DNA of 64,000 nt from Citrobacter sp. R56 (lineage in GTDB: Bacteria; Pseudomonadota; Gammaproteobacteria; Enterobacterales; Enterobacteriaceae), in assembly GCF_016811995.1 (NCBI RefSeq), contig NZ_CP069159.1, positions 1,984,001 to 2,048,000 of the forward strand. Direction: 5' to 3'. Made by a program: the position numbers and the translations under genes. Shown here piece after piece: positions 31,100-39,366 of this stretch. A model generated the notes under the pieces. The model did not search any database and was not told where the DNA came from. It worked only from the letters and a program-made list of their open reading frames with translations. Each line of letters opens with the position of its first letter. Position 1 is the stretch's first letter.

Positions 31100-31450
31100 G
31101 TTGCCACTTGGCCGAACAACTTAATCATTAAAACCTCGCATCGTCGGGGTCTTGTTGTTTTTAGGTAGCAGAACAGATGAGGCTTAACCATACTCAGCAG
31201 CATGCTGGGTGCTGGGTGCTGGGTGCTGGGTGCTTAGCCTGAACTCGAGCGATTTATTCTAACGGTCGGCGAAATAGAAAGTCTAAACAATTCTTAACTG
31301 ACACCATGGCTTCGTAGCTGTGGTGACCATCCAATTCAGGCTCCGGGAATCACTCCTTACTTTCACTTTGACATAAGAGCCCGCGGCCTGATCTCAATTC
31401 CCCTCATTTCTATTTCTGAGAGGATTCACAGTAATAAGAGAGGGGGCTAA
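31100..31450 (+). other. Gene-free leader before the lysis genes
   Basis: About 350 bp with a small stem (ACCTCGCATCGTCGGGGT, near 31133), a 7-bp tandem repeat, and no coding frame I trust. It occupies the place of the phage late leader where Q normally acts. Confidence 0.4.
31203..31234 (+). repeat. Tandem repeat of TGCTGGG (4 copies plus TGCT)
   Basis: Four uninterrupted copies of the 7-mer TGCTGGG and a partial fifth, in the non-coding late leader. Such runs expand and contract by slippage. Confidence 0.9.
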
Positions 31451-31837
31451 ATGTCCGATCCGATTTCCGGCACTGGGTTAGCTGGTGGAGCCCTGACGGG
31501 TGCCAGTGTCTATGGACTGCTGACCGGAACTGATTACGGTGTGGTATTTGGCGCATTTGCGGGGGCTGTGTTCTACATAGCAACAGCCTCAGACATGAGC
31601 GCAACCCGCCGGCTGGCGTATTTCGTTGTTTCGTATATCGCCGGGATTATTTGTTCTGGGCTGGTGGGTTCAAAGCTGGCAGCCCTGACTGGTTACAGCG
31701 ATAAACCTCTGGATGCCATTGGTGCCGTAATCATTTCCGCATTAGCCGTCAAAATCCTGACGTTCCTGAATAACCAGGATATCGGCTCGCTGGTGGCGCT
31801 TATAACGCGCCGGGGAGGTTCTGGTGGTGCTAAATGA
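31451..31837 (+). CDS. Phage holin-type membrane protein
   Basis: The product has 128 residues with three to four hydrophobic segments (GLAGGALTGASVYGLL, YGVVFGAFAGAVFYIA, YFVVSYIAGIICSGLVG, AIGAVIISALAVKIL) and a basic tail. The start MSDPISGTGLAGGA and its place before a second small membrane protein and a GH19 endolysin fit the putative holin of enteric phages with Mu-like tails. Confidence 0.75.
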   Translation: MSDPISGTGLAGGALTGASVYGLLTGTDYGVVFGAFAGAVFYIATASDMSATRRLAYFVVSYIAGIICSGLVGSKLAALTGYSDKPLDAIGAVIISALAVKILTFLNNQDIGSLVALITRRGGSGGAK

Positions 31838-32105
31838 TCCGACAGCGACTGTTAACGCGCTGCTCTGCGTCGGGGTAGTGATAACCCTGATGTTTTACCG
31901 CCGGGGAGATTCCCGGCATCGTCCGTGGGTTTCGCGGCTGGCATGGCTAATCACAGTCATCTACAGTGCGGTGCCATTAGCCTATCTTTGTGGAATTTAC
32001 CCTCATTCATCGTGGGCCACTATCGGGGCCAATATCATCTTTCTTTCTGTGCTGGTGGCCGTCAGAGGCAACGTAGCGCGTCTGGTTGATCAACTGAGGT
32101 ATTAA
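31824..32105 (+). CDS. Second phage holin-family membrane protein
   Basis: The product has 93 residues from GTG 31824, overlapping the upstream gene by 14 bp, with GGGGAGG as ribosome site. Three hydrophobic segments (NALLCVGVVITLMFY, AWLITVIYSAVPLAYLC, TIGANIIFLSVLVAV) and a charged C-terminus fit a three-pass holin. It is followed immediately by the endolysin start (1-bp overlap). Confidence 0.7.
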   Translation: MVLNDPTATVNALLCVGVVITLMFYRRGDSRHRPWVSRLAWLITVIYSAVPLAYLCGIYPHSSWATIGANIIFLSVLVAVRGNVARLVDQLRY

Positions 32106-32596
32106 TGAACCAATCACAATTTCAGCAGGCGGCTGGTATCAGCGCCGGGCTCGCTGCGCGCTGGTTTCAGTATATTGACACGGCGATGAAAGAATTTGGC
32201 ATTACAGCCACGAACGACCAGGCGATGTTTATCGCGCAGGTGGGCCATGAATCGAATGGCTTCTCATCCCTGAAGGAAAGCTTTAATTACTCCGTTGATG
32301 GACTGAAGAAAACGTTCGGCGCACGACTGACGGTGTACCAGTGCGAAATGCTCGGTCGTATTGATGAACGACAGGTTGCGCACCAGCCGCAAATTGCCAA
32401 CCTAGTATACGGTGGCCGCATGGGAAATAACTCACCGGGCGATGGCTGGAAATATCGCGGACGTGGTCTGATTCAGATTACCGGTCGTGAGAATTACACC
32501 CAGTGTGGTACCGCATTAAAGCTAGACCTGGTCAGTACCCGGTTTGCAGCGACAGCTCCTCAGCCTGATTGGTCGGGCAGTCGTGAAAAGCATTAA
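32105..32596 (+). pseudogene. GH19 endolysin, C-terminal part deleted
   Basis: The first about 140 residues are a normal chitinase-class phage lysozyme: FIAQVGHESNGFSSLKESFNYS with the catalytic-type glutamate, then GRMGNNSPGDGWKYRGRGLIQITGRENY. After LKLDLV the sequence changes to an unrelated tail (STRFAATAPQPDWS...) and stops. Family members continue with an LAARSAAWFW-like segment. The break at about 32530-32565 is a deletion joining it to a baseplate gene, so cell-wall lysis is probably lost. Confidence 0.8.
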
Positions 32597-33074
32597 TGCT
32601 GCGGCGAAATGTCAGATGGTGGATGTTTCACTGATCGCGGGTGAATCCAAAGGCGGCATCGAGCATCTCGAACCCTATGGATTTACTGCGCGGGCAACAC
32701 CTGGAGCAGAGGCGATTGTGCTCTTTCCCGATGGCGATCGTTCTCACGGTGTCGCTATCGTGGTTGCCGACCGCCGGTACCGGCTGAAAGGTCTGAAAGG
32801 TGGAGAGGCGGCACTGTATGACGATCTCGGACAGAAGGTTCACCTCACCCGAAATGGCATTGTCGTTGATGGTGCGGGAAAGACCATCAGATTCATCAAC
32901 GCACCAAAGGCCCGTTTTGAAATGGATATTGAGGCAACAGGTCAGATTAAGGATCTCTGTGATTCTTCTGGCCTGACGATGGCCGCCATGCGTGTGGCCT
33001 ATAACGGCCACCGACACCGGGAAAACGGGCAGGGCAGTAACACCAACACACCGGATAAACCGATGGAGGCGTAA
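32544..33074 (+). pseudogene. Mu gp45-like baseplate protein V, 5' end deleted
   Basis: From about 32568 the frame reads VDVSLIAGESKGGIEHLEPYGFTARATPGAEAIVLFP, then GVAIVVADRRYRLKGLKGGE and a beta-helical tail, the pattern of Mu-type baseplate spike proteins. The N-terminal start region is absent, and the first codons overlap the truncated endolysin. Rz genes, terminase, portal, capsid, sheath, tube and tape-measure genes, which belong between lysis and baseplate, are all missing. Confidence 0.75.
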
Positions 33075-33595
33075 TGGAACTCTGGCTGACAGTGAACGGG
33101 CTGCGGGTGAGTGCGAATGCGCCTCTGGATCCCCTGACCCGATCGGTGGTGATTTCCCTTTTTACCTGGCGCCGAGCCGACCCGGATGACCAGGCTGATG
33201 TGCCGATGGGGTGGTGGGGGGACACCTGGCCTGCGGTACAGAATGATCGTATCGGTTCAAAACTCTGGCTTTACCAGCGCAGCAAGCTGACCAATCAGCT
33301 GGTGAATAACATCAGAACCTGTATTCGCGATGCGCTGCAGTGGATGCTGGATGACGGCGTGGTTTCCCGAATCGATCTGGATACCTGTACCTCGGTCTGT
33401 ACTGATGGCGTGTATTCGCCGGACTGGCGTTATTACTGGCAGGTGAACATGCCATCTTCCACCAGTACCGCCTGGATGACCTGCATTGATCCCTGCAACT
33501 CTGCGTTGCGGATCTGGGGGGACACGGTTGTCGAGTGCGTTCTGAACAAACTTTGCCCTTCCCATACTTACGTTATTTTTAAATATCCGGAGTAA
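33074..33595 (+). pseudogene. In-frame fusion of Mu gp46-like and gp48/YmfQ-like baseplate proteins
   Basis: Residues 1 to about 103 ([20 protein letters not shown] ... [18 protein letters not shown]) are the gp46-like baseplate protein. The remainder, [11 protein letters not shown]...[25 protein letters not shown], resembles the C-terminus of gp48/YmfQ-type proteins (DUF2313). The gene for the gp47/baseplate J protein that belongs between them is gone. The junction lies near 33375-33410. The fusion stayed in frame by chance and is unlikely to work in a tail. Confidence 0.65.
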
Positions 33596-33598
33596 CTC

Positions 33599-34237
33599 AT
33601 GCATCGCATAGATACTGCAACCGCGCAGAAAGATAAATTCGGCGCGGGCAAGAACGGCTTTACCCGTGGAAACCCTCAGACCGGTACACCTGCTACCGAT
33701 CTGGATGACGATTATTTTGACATGCTGCAGGAAGAGCTGGTGGGGGTGGTTGAGGCATCTGGCGTCACCCCGGACAAGGAAAAACGCGACCAGTTGCTGA
33801 CGGCATTAAAGAAACTACTTCTGAGCCGTTCAAATCCCTTTGGGGATATTAAAGCTGACGGCGCGGCGGCTATCGCCACTGCTCTCGCAAACCTTGGGTT
33901 AGGAGATGCGAAGTATGTAACCAGTCGGGGAAGTAATGTTAATGGCGTATGGACGGTATGGTCTGATGGTGCGATTGAAATGCACGGCCATGCGCCATCT
34001 ATCGTTGATGGTCTGGCTACAATTGTTTTTCCTATCACCATACCAAAGGTGGTTCGTTATATTTCTATGGCTGAGCGGCTTTCTGGTGATAGCGGTTCTT
34101 CGGTTAATCAGGGCCATACTTCAATGATTATTGATAGCACAGTAAACACAAGCGGTTTTAAGGCTCGCTGTCAGATGTATAACGGAAGTCCATCAAGTAA
34201 TGGATTTTCATGGCGCGTATATTGCCCGCCAAATTAA
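33599..34237 (+). CDS. Phage tail fibre protein (short)
   Basis: The product has 212 residues. The N-terminus MHRIDTATAQKDKFGAGKNGFTRGNPQTGTPAT is the conserved attachment part of e14/Gifsy-type fibres. ALANLGLGDAK marks the usual invertible junction, and the rest is a short receptor-binding end (WTVWSDGAIEMHG ... SWRVYCPPN). The DNA at NLGLGD carries an invertase-type crossover site. The gene itself looks complete. Confidence 0.7.
   Translation: MHRIDTATAQKDKFGAGKNGFTRGNPQTGTPATDLDDDYFDMLQEELVGVVEASGVTPDKEKRDQLLTALKKLLLSRSNPFGDIKADGAAAIATALANLGLGDAKYVTSRGSNVNGVWTVWSDGAIEMHGHAPSIVDGLATIVFPITIPKVVRYISMAERLSGDSGSSVNQGHTSMIIDSTVNTSGFKARCQMYNGSPSSNGFSWRVYCPPN
33882..33907. other. Relic invertase crossover site within the tail-fibre gene
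   Basis: The 26 bp from CTCTCGCAAACC to GGGTTAGGAGAT is an imperfect palindrome of the style used by Pin/Gin/Cin (AAACC-TT-GGGTT core). It lies at the codons for NLGLGD, where these sites occur in fibre genes. No partner site was found by eye. Confidence 0.5.
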
Positions 34238-34255
34238 ACTGAAGGTAAATAAACT

Positions 34256-34453
34256 ATGCGATATTTCAACCCTGAAACAATGACTGAGGTACTGCCGGGG
34301 ATGCACGATATGATCGGCGCGGTGGGGCTACCTGATGACTATTGGTTTTTCACGCAAACTGAAATGCCAGAAGGAAAGATGCTCGCCGTGAATGAGCACG
34401 GCGAGCCAATTTTAGTTGAGGTTAGTTTTTCTGAGGGGGAATTGGCAGGTTGA
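34256..34453 (+). CDS. Tail-fibre assembly (Tfa)-type protein, probably truncated
   Basis: The product has 65 residues beginning MRYFNPETMTEVLPGMHDMIG and containing DYWFFTQTEMPEGKMLAVNEHGEP, like the N-terminal part of short tail-fibre chaperones. The usual C-terminal helical part is absent on this strand. It ends 32 bp inside a Tfa C-terminal fragment on the opposite strand, reproducing the convergent tfa arrangement of invertible fibre regions. Confidence 0.55.
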   Translation: MRYFNPETMTEVLPGMHDMIGAVGLPDDYWFFTQTEMPEGKMLAVNEHGEPILVEVSFSEGELAG

Positions 34454-34631
34454 GATTCGGAGCTAAGTTGGTATCTACTGCCTGAAGCTGCTTTAAATAG
34501 GTCAGCCAACCGACAAGGCTGGCCTTATCCTCTTCACTGATAATTCCTAATTGCAATTCTGTCTGCCAAAGGCCGATGGTCTTTTGTGCTTCTGACAATA
34601 GTTCCGATTTCAACTTCTCTGCCGCTGCGTT
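34422..34631 (-). pseudogene. Tail-fibre assembly protein C-terminal fragment (opposite strand)
   Basis: On the minus strand AAEKLKSELLSEAQKTIGLW ... EDKASLVGWLTYLKQLQAVDTNLAPNLNLP is a Tfa C-terminus. A stop codon at 34632-34634 interrupts the frame upstream. The rest of this gene and its alternative fibre gene have been deleted up to the invertase remnant. Confidence 0.65.
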
Positions 34632-34693
34632 TCAGTATCCAACCGTACCATGTACTGTATAGCGTGGCAGGTACCAGCGTGGTGGTGCTATCT

Positions 34694-35086
34694 GAAGGCG
34701 ATACACAGGTGGTCTGGAAACTGGATCGCCTCGGGCGCAGCATGCGGCATCTTGTCGTTTCGGTGGAGGAGCTTCGGGAAAAGGGGATTAACTTTCGCAG
34801 CCTGACCGACAGCATTGACACGTCTTCGCCTATGGGGCGTTTTTTCTTTCACGTCATGGGCGCACTGGCCGAAATGGAAAGGGAGCTGATAGTCGAACGT
34901 ACCAGGGCGGGACTGGCTGCGGCTCGTGAAGAAGGGCGAATAGGTGGGCGTCGACCAAAGCTAACTGGTGAACAGTGGGCGCAGGCAGGAAGGTTGATTG
35001 CAGCAGGTGAATCACGACAGCGTGTGGCATTAATTTACGATGTTGGGATATCGACGCTATATAAAAAATTTCCGGTAACTAGGTAA
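34694..35086 (+). pseudogene. Pin/Gin-type DNA invertase, N-terminal catalytic part deleted
   Basis: The readable part starts at EGDTQVVWKLDRLGRSMRHL and runs through SLTDSIDTSSPMGRFFFHVMGALAEMERELI and a C-terminal HTH (RQRVALIYDVGISTLYKKFP). The first about 55 residues, including the catalytic serine near position 10, are missing. Upstream codons belong to the deletion junction. The invertible tail-fibre switch is therefore dead. Confidence 0.85.
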
Positions 35087-35154
35087 ATCATTGAGTTATG
35101 CGACGATGATGATCGATAGTGGCTAATGGCATTGATCTCCGTTTAAATAAAAAC

Positions 35155-35174
35155 TACTGTATATAATAACAGTA
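35155..35174 (+). promoter_or_regulatory. LexA box upstream of umuDC
   Basis: TACTGTATATAATAACAGTA is a near-consensus SOS box (CTG-N10-CAG with an AT-rich centre), 20 bp before the umuD start at 35194. It indicates LexA control independent of the phage repressor. Confidence 0.92.
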
Positions 35175-35193
35175 TTAATTGACGGTGATTATG

Positions 35194-35613
35194 ATGCAGT
35201 TTTTCACTCCCTCCGGGTTGCGTGCAGTGCAACCGCTCCCACTTTATGGCGACCTTGTACCCTGCGGTTTCCCAAGCCCAGCACAGGACTACGTCGAGCA
35301 GCGTATTGATCTTAACGAGTTACTGGTACAGCACCCCAGTGCCACGTACTTCGTTAAGGCATCCGGTGACTCGATGATTGATGCCGGGATCGGTGAGGGC
35401 GATTTACTGGTAGTGGACAGTTCACGCAAGGTAGAGCACGGCGATATCGTTATTGCTGCGGTGGACGGGGAATTTACAGTCAAGCGCCTGCAGTTACGGC
35501 CTACAGTCCAGCTTAACCCTGAAAACCGCGCTTATTCGCCAATCATCATCGGGAGCGAAGAAACGCTCGATGTATTTGGTGTGGTGACGTTCATCGTGAA
35601 ATCGACGGGCTGA
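35194..35613 (+). CDS. umuD: UmuD-like SOS mutagenesis protein (S24)
   Basis: Start at the second of two adjacent ATGs gives 139 residues, the E. coli length, and aligns the N-terminus. The self-cleavage Cys-Gly is in [13 protein letters not shown]. The active serine is in [11 protein letters not shown] and the lysine in [10 protein letters not shown]. Cleaved UmuD' joins UmuC to form polymerase V. It sits two bases upstream of umuC under a LexA box, at the position where e14 carries mcrA. Phage and plasmid copies of this pair are known (MucAB, SamAB). Confidence 0.93.
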   Translation: MQFFTPSGLRAVQPLPLYGDLVPCGFPSPAQDYVEQRIDLNELLVQHPSATYFVKASGDSMIDAGIGEGDLLVVDSSRKVEHGDIVIAAVDGEFTVKRLQLRPTVQLNPENRAYSPIIIGSEETLDVFGVVTFIVKSTG

Positions 35614-35615
35614 TC

Positions 35616-36884
35616 ATGTACGCGCTGTGTGATGTGAACTCGTTCTATGCCTCCTGTGAAACCGTATTTCGCCCGGATCTCAAAGGTCGCCCGGTAGTGG
35701 TGCTTTCCAACAATGACGGTTGTGTTATTGCCCGCAGTGCAGAGGCAAAGAAACTGGGTATCAAAATGGGTGAGCCGTACTTCAGGCAGAAGGCGCTTTT
35801 CCGCCGCCACGGGGTACTCTGCTTCAGTAGCAACTATGAGCTGTACGCAGATATGTCTAACCGGGTGATGACCACGCTGGAAGAAATGGCACCGCGTTGT
35901 GAAATCTACTCGATAGACGAGGCATTCTGTGATCTCACTGGTGTACGGAACTGTCGGGAACTGACCGATTTTGGCCGTGAAATCAGGGCTACCGTTTTGC
36001 AGCGCACGCACCTCACAGTGGGAGTTGGCATTGCCCAGACCAAGACGCTGGCCAAGCTGGCAAACCACGCAGCCAAACAATGGCAGCGGCAGACGGGCGG
36101 GGTGGTTGATCTGTCCAATGTCGATCGCCAGCGCAAATTGATGGCCGCGCTGCCGGTTGATGAAGTCTGGGGCATCGGTCGGCGTATTTCGAAAAAACTG
36201 GAGGCGATGGGGATCAAGACCGTGCTGCAACTCGCTGATACCGACATCCGTTTTATCCGGAAACATTTTAACGTCGTGCTTGAGCGTACAGTGCGTGAGT
36301 TACGCGGAGAACCTTGCCTGGCACTGGAAGAATTCGCGCCAGCGAAACAGGAAATTATCTGTTCCCGCTCCTTTAGCGGTCGTATTACGGAGTATGAAGA
36401 AATGCGCCAGGCGATCTGTAGCTATGCCTCACGGGCGGCAGAGAAGCTGCGTGGCGAGCACCAGTATTGCCGTTTTATCTCTGCCTTTATGAAGACCAGC
36501 CCGTTCGCACTGAACGAGTCCTATTACGGCAATAATGCCTCCATGAAGCTGCTGACGCCCACGCAGGACAGCCGGGACATCATCAGTGCCGCCATCCGTT
36601 GTCTGGACGCTATATGGAAAGACGGTTATCGATATCAGAAAGCGGGGGTGATGCTGGGCGATTTTTTCAGCCAGGGCGTTGCCCAGCTTAACCTTTTCGA
36701 TGATAACGCTCCGCGCCCGGGCAGTGAGAAACTGATGGAGGTGCTGGATCAGCTCAACGCGAAAGATGGCAGAGGAACACTGTACTTTGCCGGGCAGGGC
36801 ATACAGCCGCAGTGGCAGATGAAGAGGGAAATGCTGTCTCCACGTTATACCACCCGGTACTCGGATTTGCTGGTGGTGAGGTAA
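35616..36884 (+). CDS. umuC: UmuC-like translesion DNA polymerase V subunit
   Basis: The product has 422 residues, full length. Y-family motifs: [14 protein letters not shown] (metal aspartate), [26 protein letters not shown] (catalytic SIDE), and the [14 protein letters not shown] helix-hairpin-helix. A C-terminal UmuC-specific domain follows. It copies past damaged bases when activated by UmuD' and RecA. It is coupled to umuD and intact. Confidence 0.95.
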   Translation: MYALCDVNSFYASCETVFRPDLKGRPVVVLSNNDGCVIARSAEAKKLGIKMGEPYFRQKALFRRHGVLCFSSNYELYADMSNRVMTTLEEMAPRCEIYSIDEAFCDLTGVRNCRELTDFGREIRATVLQRTHLTVGVGIAQTKTLAKLANHAAKQWQRQTGGVVDLSNVDRQRKLMAALPVDEVWGIGRRISKKLEAMGIKTVLQLADTDIRFIRKHFNVVLERTVRELRGEPCLALEEFAPAKQEIICSRSFSGRITEYEEMRQAICSYASRAAEKLRGEHQYCRFISAFMKTSPFALNESYYGNNASMKLLTPTQDSRDIISAAIRCLDAIWKDGYRYQKAGVMLGDFFSQGVAQLNLFDDNAPRPGSEKLMEVLDQLNAKDGRGTLYFAGQGIQPQWQMKREMLSPRYTTRYSDLLVVR

Positions 36885-37331
36885 CCTGCATTAACAGCGA
36901 TTTGTCTAACGACGTCCTATGTTTGGGGTCGCTCATAACTGAAAGTCGGCTATGAGCGAGAAGCAGACGTTCGGAATGCATACTTACATCGAGGTGTCTT
37001 AAGCAATGGGGTGCAGGTCACAAGCGCCATAAACCAGAAGTAGTTCTCCAGTACCTAAAGCGGTTTGCTGTTTGAGCGAAAGCTAGGGCAATCTGCGGGA
37101 TCTGACCTGATCCATGGAACTATGCCAAATGGATATGATGCTAAAATTCATGCTTTATCAGTAGGCTGAACTGCCTGTACCACAGGACATCCTCCATAGC
37201 TGGCCTGAAAAGTGGATTACTGAGCAAGAAAAATACTGTGTGGATAGTACCTTTTCAGCATGTTTTCCGTGGCGATTAAGTCGGGAAGAAACCCATTTGC
37301 CCACCCTGGGCATATGAGTTTATTTACACTG
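36885..37331. other. Gene-free stretch after umuC, with a repeat relic
   Basis: No convincing gene. CGCTCATA / TATGAGCG (36930-36937, 36951-36958) forms a small inverted repeat. The segment around 36940-36975, read in reverse, resembles 40822-40855 (shared CTTCTCGCTCAT and GACTTT words). This suggests the remains of a short repeated element on both sides of the 37-40 kb cargo. Confidence 0.4.
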
Positions 37332-37952
37332 TTAGTCTTTTCTCATAGCCATAAATAGGGTCGCCATTGCTCTCGCATCACGACCATTGGAATATTCGTT
37401 ATTTTTATTGCTAAACATCAGGTCGAATACATCTTTTTTCTGACCTTGAATCACTCTTATGAACCCTTCAGGGCGATGTATGTCAACACCAGATTTACCG
37501 TCCTTCCATTTGTATCTATATGCGTAAAGATATGGTCGCGGTTTAGACCCGTTGGGAGGGAGAAAATATAGGTTTAGTTGAATGGAATCAAGATTGGTTA
37601 TGAGGTTTGTTGTTGCTTTATCTTTTTCTGCTGTAGATTTCTCTGGATTCTTTGCAATATTGTCAAGCATAAGACTTTTGAGTTTTCCCGCATAATCATT
37701 AACATTATCAACATCACAAGTTACTCTGACTACGTCTCTCCCCTCATACATTCTTGTGACGTCTTCTTTCATTTTCTCCCATTTCACTGAACCGCAAACA
37801 CTCCAATTGTCAAAACCCTCCTTGTAAGAGTCACCCATAAAAAATACTGGCTTTGTATCTTGTATCGTCTTTACGTCAGGATCGCTTTCGCCACAAGCGG
37901 TCAAAGAAAATACACTTGAAATTAATAGCAGTGCAGTACGAAATTTAGACAT
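37332..37952 (-). CDS. Putative lipoprotein (unknown)
   Basis: The product has 206 residues with lipobox SLTAC (cysteine at residue 20) and Gly at +2, so outer-membrane sorting is possible. The mature part has three further cysteines and ends MATLFMAMRKD. No family recognised. It is more AT-rich than the core genome and lies in the cargo end of the prophage between umuC and the SRAP gene. Confidence 0.65.
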   Translation of the reverse strand: MSKFRTALLLISSVFSLTACGESDPDVKTIQDTKPVFFMGDSYKEGFDNWSVCGSVKWEKMKEDVTRMYEGRDVVRVTCDVDNVNDYAGKLKSLMLDNIAKNPEKSTAEKDKATTNLITNLDSIQLNLYFLPPNGSKPRPYLYAYRYKWKDGKSGVDIHRPEGFIRVIQGQKKDVFDLMFSNKNNEYSNGRDARAMATLFMAMRKD

Positions 37953-38220
37953 GGGTTCCCTTTGAATATTTTGATTTAACTATTGATAGTCGGCAACTAC
38001 GCCGAAAAGTTTAGGACTGATTGAAACGAATCTGAAGCGACTTGAGGATGTGTTACAAGTTGGTAATGTGTATGGTTAAGTGACTTTGTAAGTATCCCCG
38101 CAAAACGAACCATTAATTTTTTAAGAGTCTCTAGGCCGCCAACTTCCGCTCCTGGCACGAAGCTGGCGATCAGAGCCGGTTTACTCAGAACAACCTCAGT
38201 TTCAGCACTGATGAACTTAC

Positions 38221-38895
38221 TCAATTATTAACAGAGTCAATCAATTCAGAACCTTGATTTTTTACGTTCCCTACGGCGCGGGATACTGCATGCCAGGTAA
38301 AGTGTCCGCCAGATACAGCTCCATCTCCTACAATACGCTCCGCTTCTTTTCCTCCAACATCCTGCTGCATCCACTCACGAGCTGCTTCCGGTGACAGCAC
38401 CAGCGGCTGGCGATCATGAATATCTACCAGCCCTTTATCCGCTGCAGTAGTGACAATCAGGAACCCCTCAGCCTCATCACCACGTTCAAATGGTGTACTG
38501 CCAATGGCGGCCATAAATAGTGGCTGACCGTCGATACGATGAATGAAGTAGGGTTGTTTTTTGCCGCCTTCGGTCTTCCATTCAAACCAGCCATCAGCAA
38601 ATACAATTGCCCGGCCATGCAGCCACAGCGGCTTAAACATCCGGCTGGTGGCCGCAGTTTCAACACGGGCATTAATCAGCGGTGGTTTATCCCACCATCC
38701 TGGCGCATACCCCCAGAACACGGGATCAAGATGCAACTGTTCGTCACGTTCGCTCAGCAACAGGACTTTGGTGCCTGGCGCGACGTTGAATCGTCTAATA
38801 GGTTCTGGATCGTATGGGATGTCGCGTTCGGCTTCTTCTGAGAGTAAGGTGAGATAGTCTTCACGCGTCATTGACTGTGAAAAGCGTCCACACAT
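38221..38895 (-). CDS. SRAP/HMCES-family protein (YedK-like)
   Basis: The product has 224 residues. Catalytic cysteine at position 2 (MCGRFSQ), then NARVET, GWFEWK and DIHDRQPLVL with the conserved Asn, Glu and His of SOS-response-associated peptidases. These proteins form a thiazolidine crosslink with abasic sites in single-stranded DNA and shield them. With umuDC nearby the element carries two damage-tolerance functions. I see no LexA box directly upstream. Confidence 0.92.
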   Translation of the reverse strand: MCGRFSQSMTREDYLTLLSEEAERDIPYDPEPIRRFNVAPGTKVLLLSERDEQLHLDPVFWGYAPGWWDKPPLINARVETAATSRMFKPLWLHGRAIVFADGWFEWKTEGGKKQPYFIHRIDGQPLFMAAIGSTPFERGDEAEGFLIVTTAADKGLVDIHDRQPLVLSPEAAREWMQQDVGGKEAERIVGDGAVSGGHFTWHAVSRAVGNVKNQGSELIDSVNN

Positions 38896-39137
38896 AGAAA
38901 CCTCCAGCCAGATGTCAGACTGAAAGTATAGGGCAGGGAGAAAAAGTGGTGCGCACCGGTAATGATTTAAAAAGGAGCTTGTAAGGTAAACCGGAATGAT
39001 GGCTTTGTGAATTGATGAATTCCTAAACTGGGGTTATTCGCAAATCATAGCGTTCGATAACGACTCGGTTGCAAGATTTGACGGCATTATTCCCCAGTAA
39101 CTCCCCAAAGCTTCCCCGTTCAGAAAACAGGCATAAA

Positions 39138-39163
39138 AAAACCAGCCGTAAAAGGCTGGTTTT
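39138..39163 (-). terminator. Terminator next to the tRNA-Pro fragment
   Basis: AAAACCAGCC / GGCTGGTTTT with a 6-base loop. On the minus strand it is followed by a T-run. It lies just downstream of the proL fragment in its reading direction, as a tRNA terminator would. Confidence 0.8.
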
Positions 39164-39175
39164 CTTGGGGAATTT

Positions 39176-39233
39176 TGGTCGGCACGAGAGGATTTGAACC
39201 TCCGACCCCCGACACCCCATAACGGCGCACTAC
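39176..39233 (-). pseudogene. 3' part of tRNA-Pro(GGG) (proL), an attachment-site scar
   Basis: The 45 bp 39176-39220, read on the minus strand, run from the anticodon region (CATGGGGTG-like) through GGTTCAAATCC to GTGCCGACCA. They match my memory of the 3' end of E. coli proL including CCA. Similarity decays over the next dozen bases (39221-39233), and the 5' half is missing. tRNA 3' ends are classic integrase targets. Repeated TTCCCC words beside it recall the integrase end of another element. Confidence 0.75.
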
Positions 39234-39366
39234 TATCTCGAGTATCTCGAGGGCAGATATGTGCCAGAAGCGAACCCTACAAACCTCACTATGTGTTAAT
39301 AAATAAGATGATAATCATCATATTTCACTAAAGCATTAAGGAAAAATTAATATCAATGGCCCCAAG

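Noticed and set aside
37997..38224. 75-residue minus-strand frame overlapping the SRAP stop
   Set aside because: TTG start, no ribosome site and no recognisable domain; it mostly covers non-coding DNA with a repeat word.
39023..39220. 65-residue minus-strand frame
   Set aside because: It is a translation of the tRNA-Pro fragment and its terminator, not a gene.
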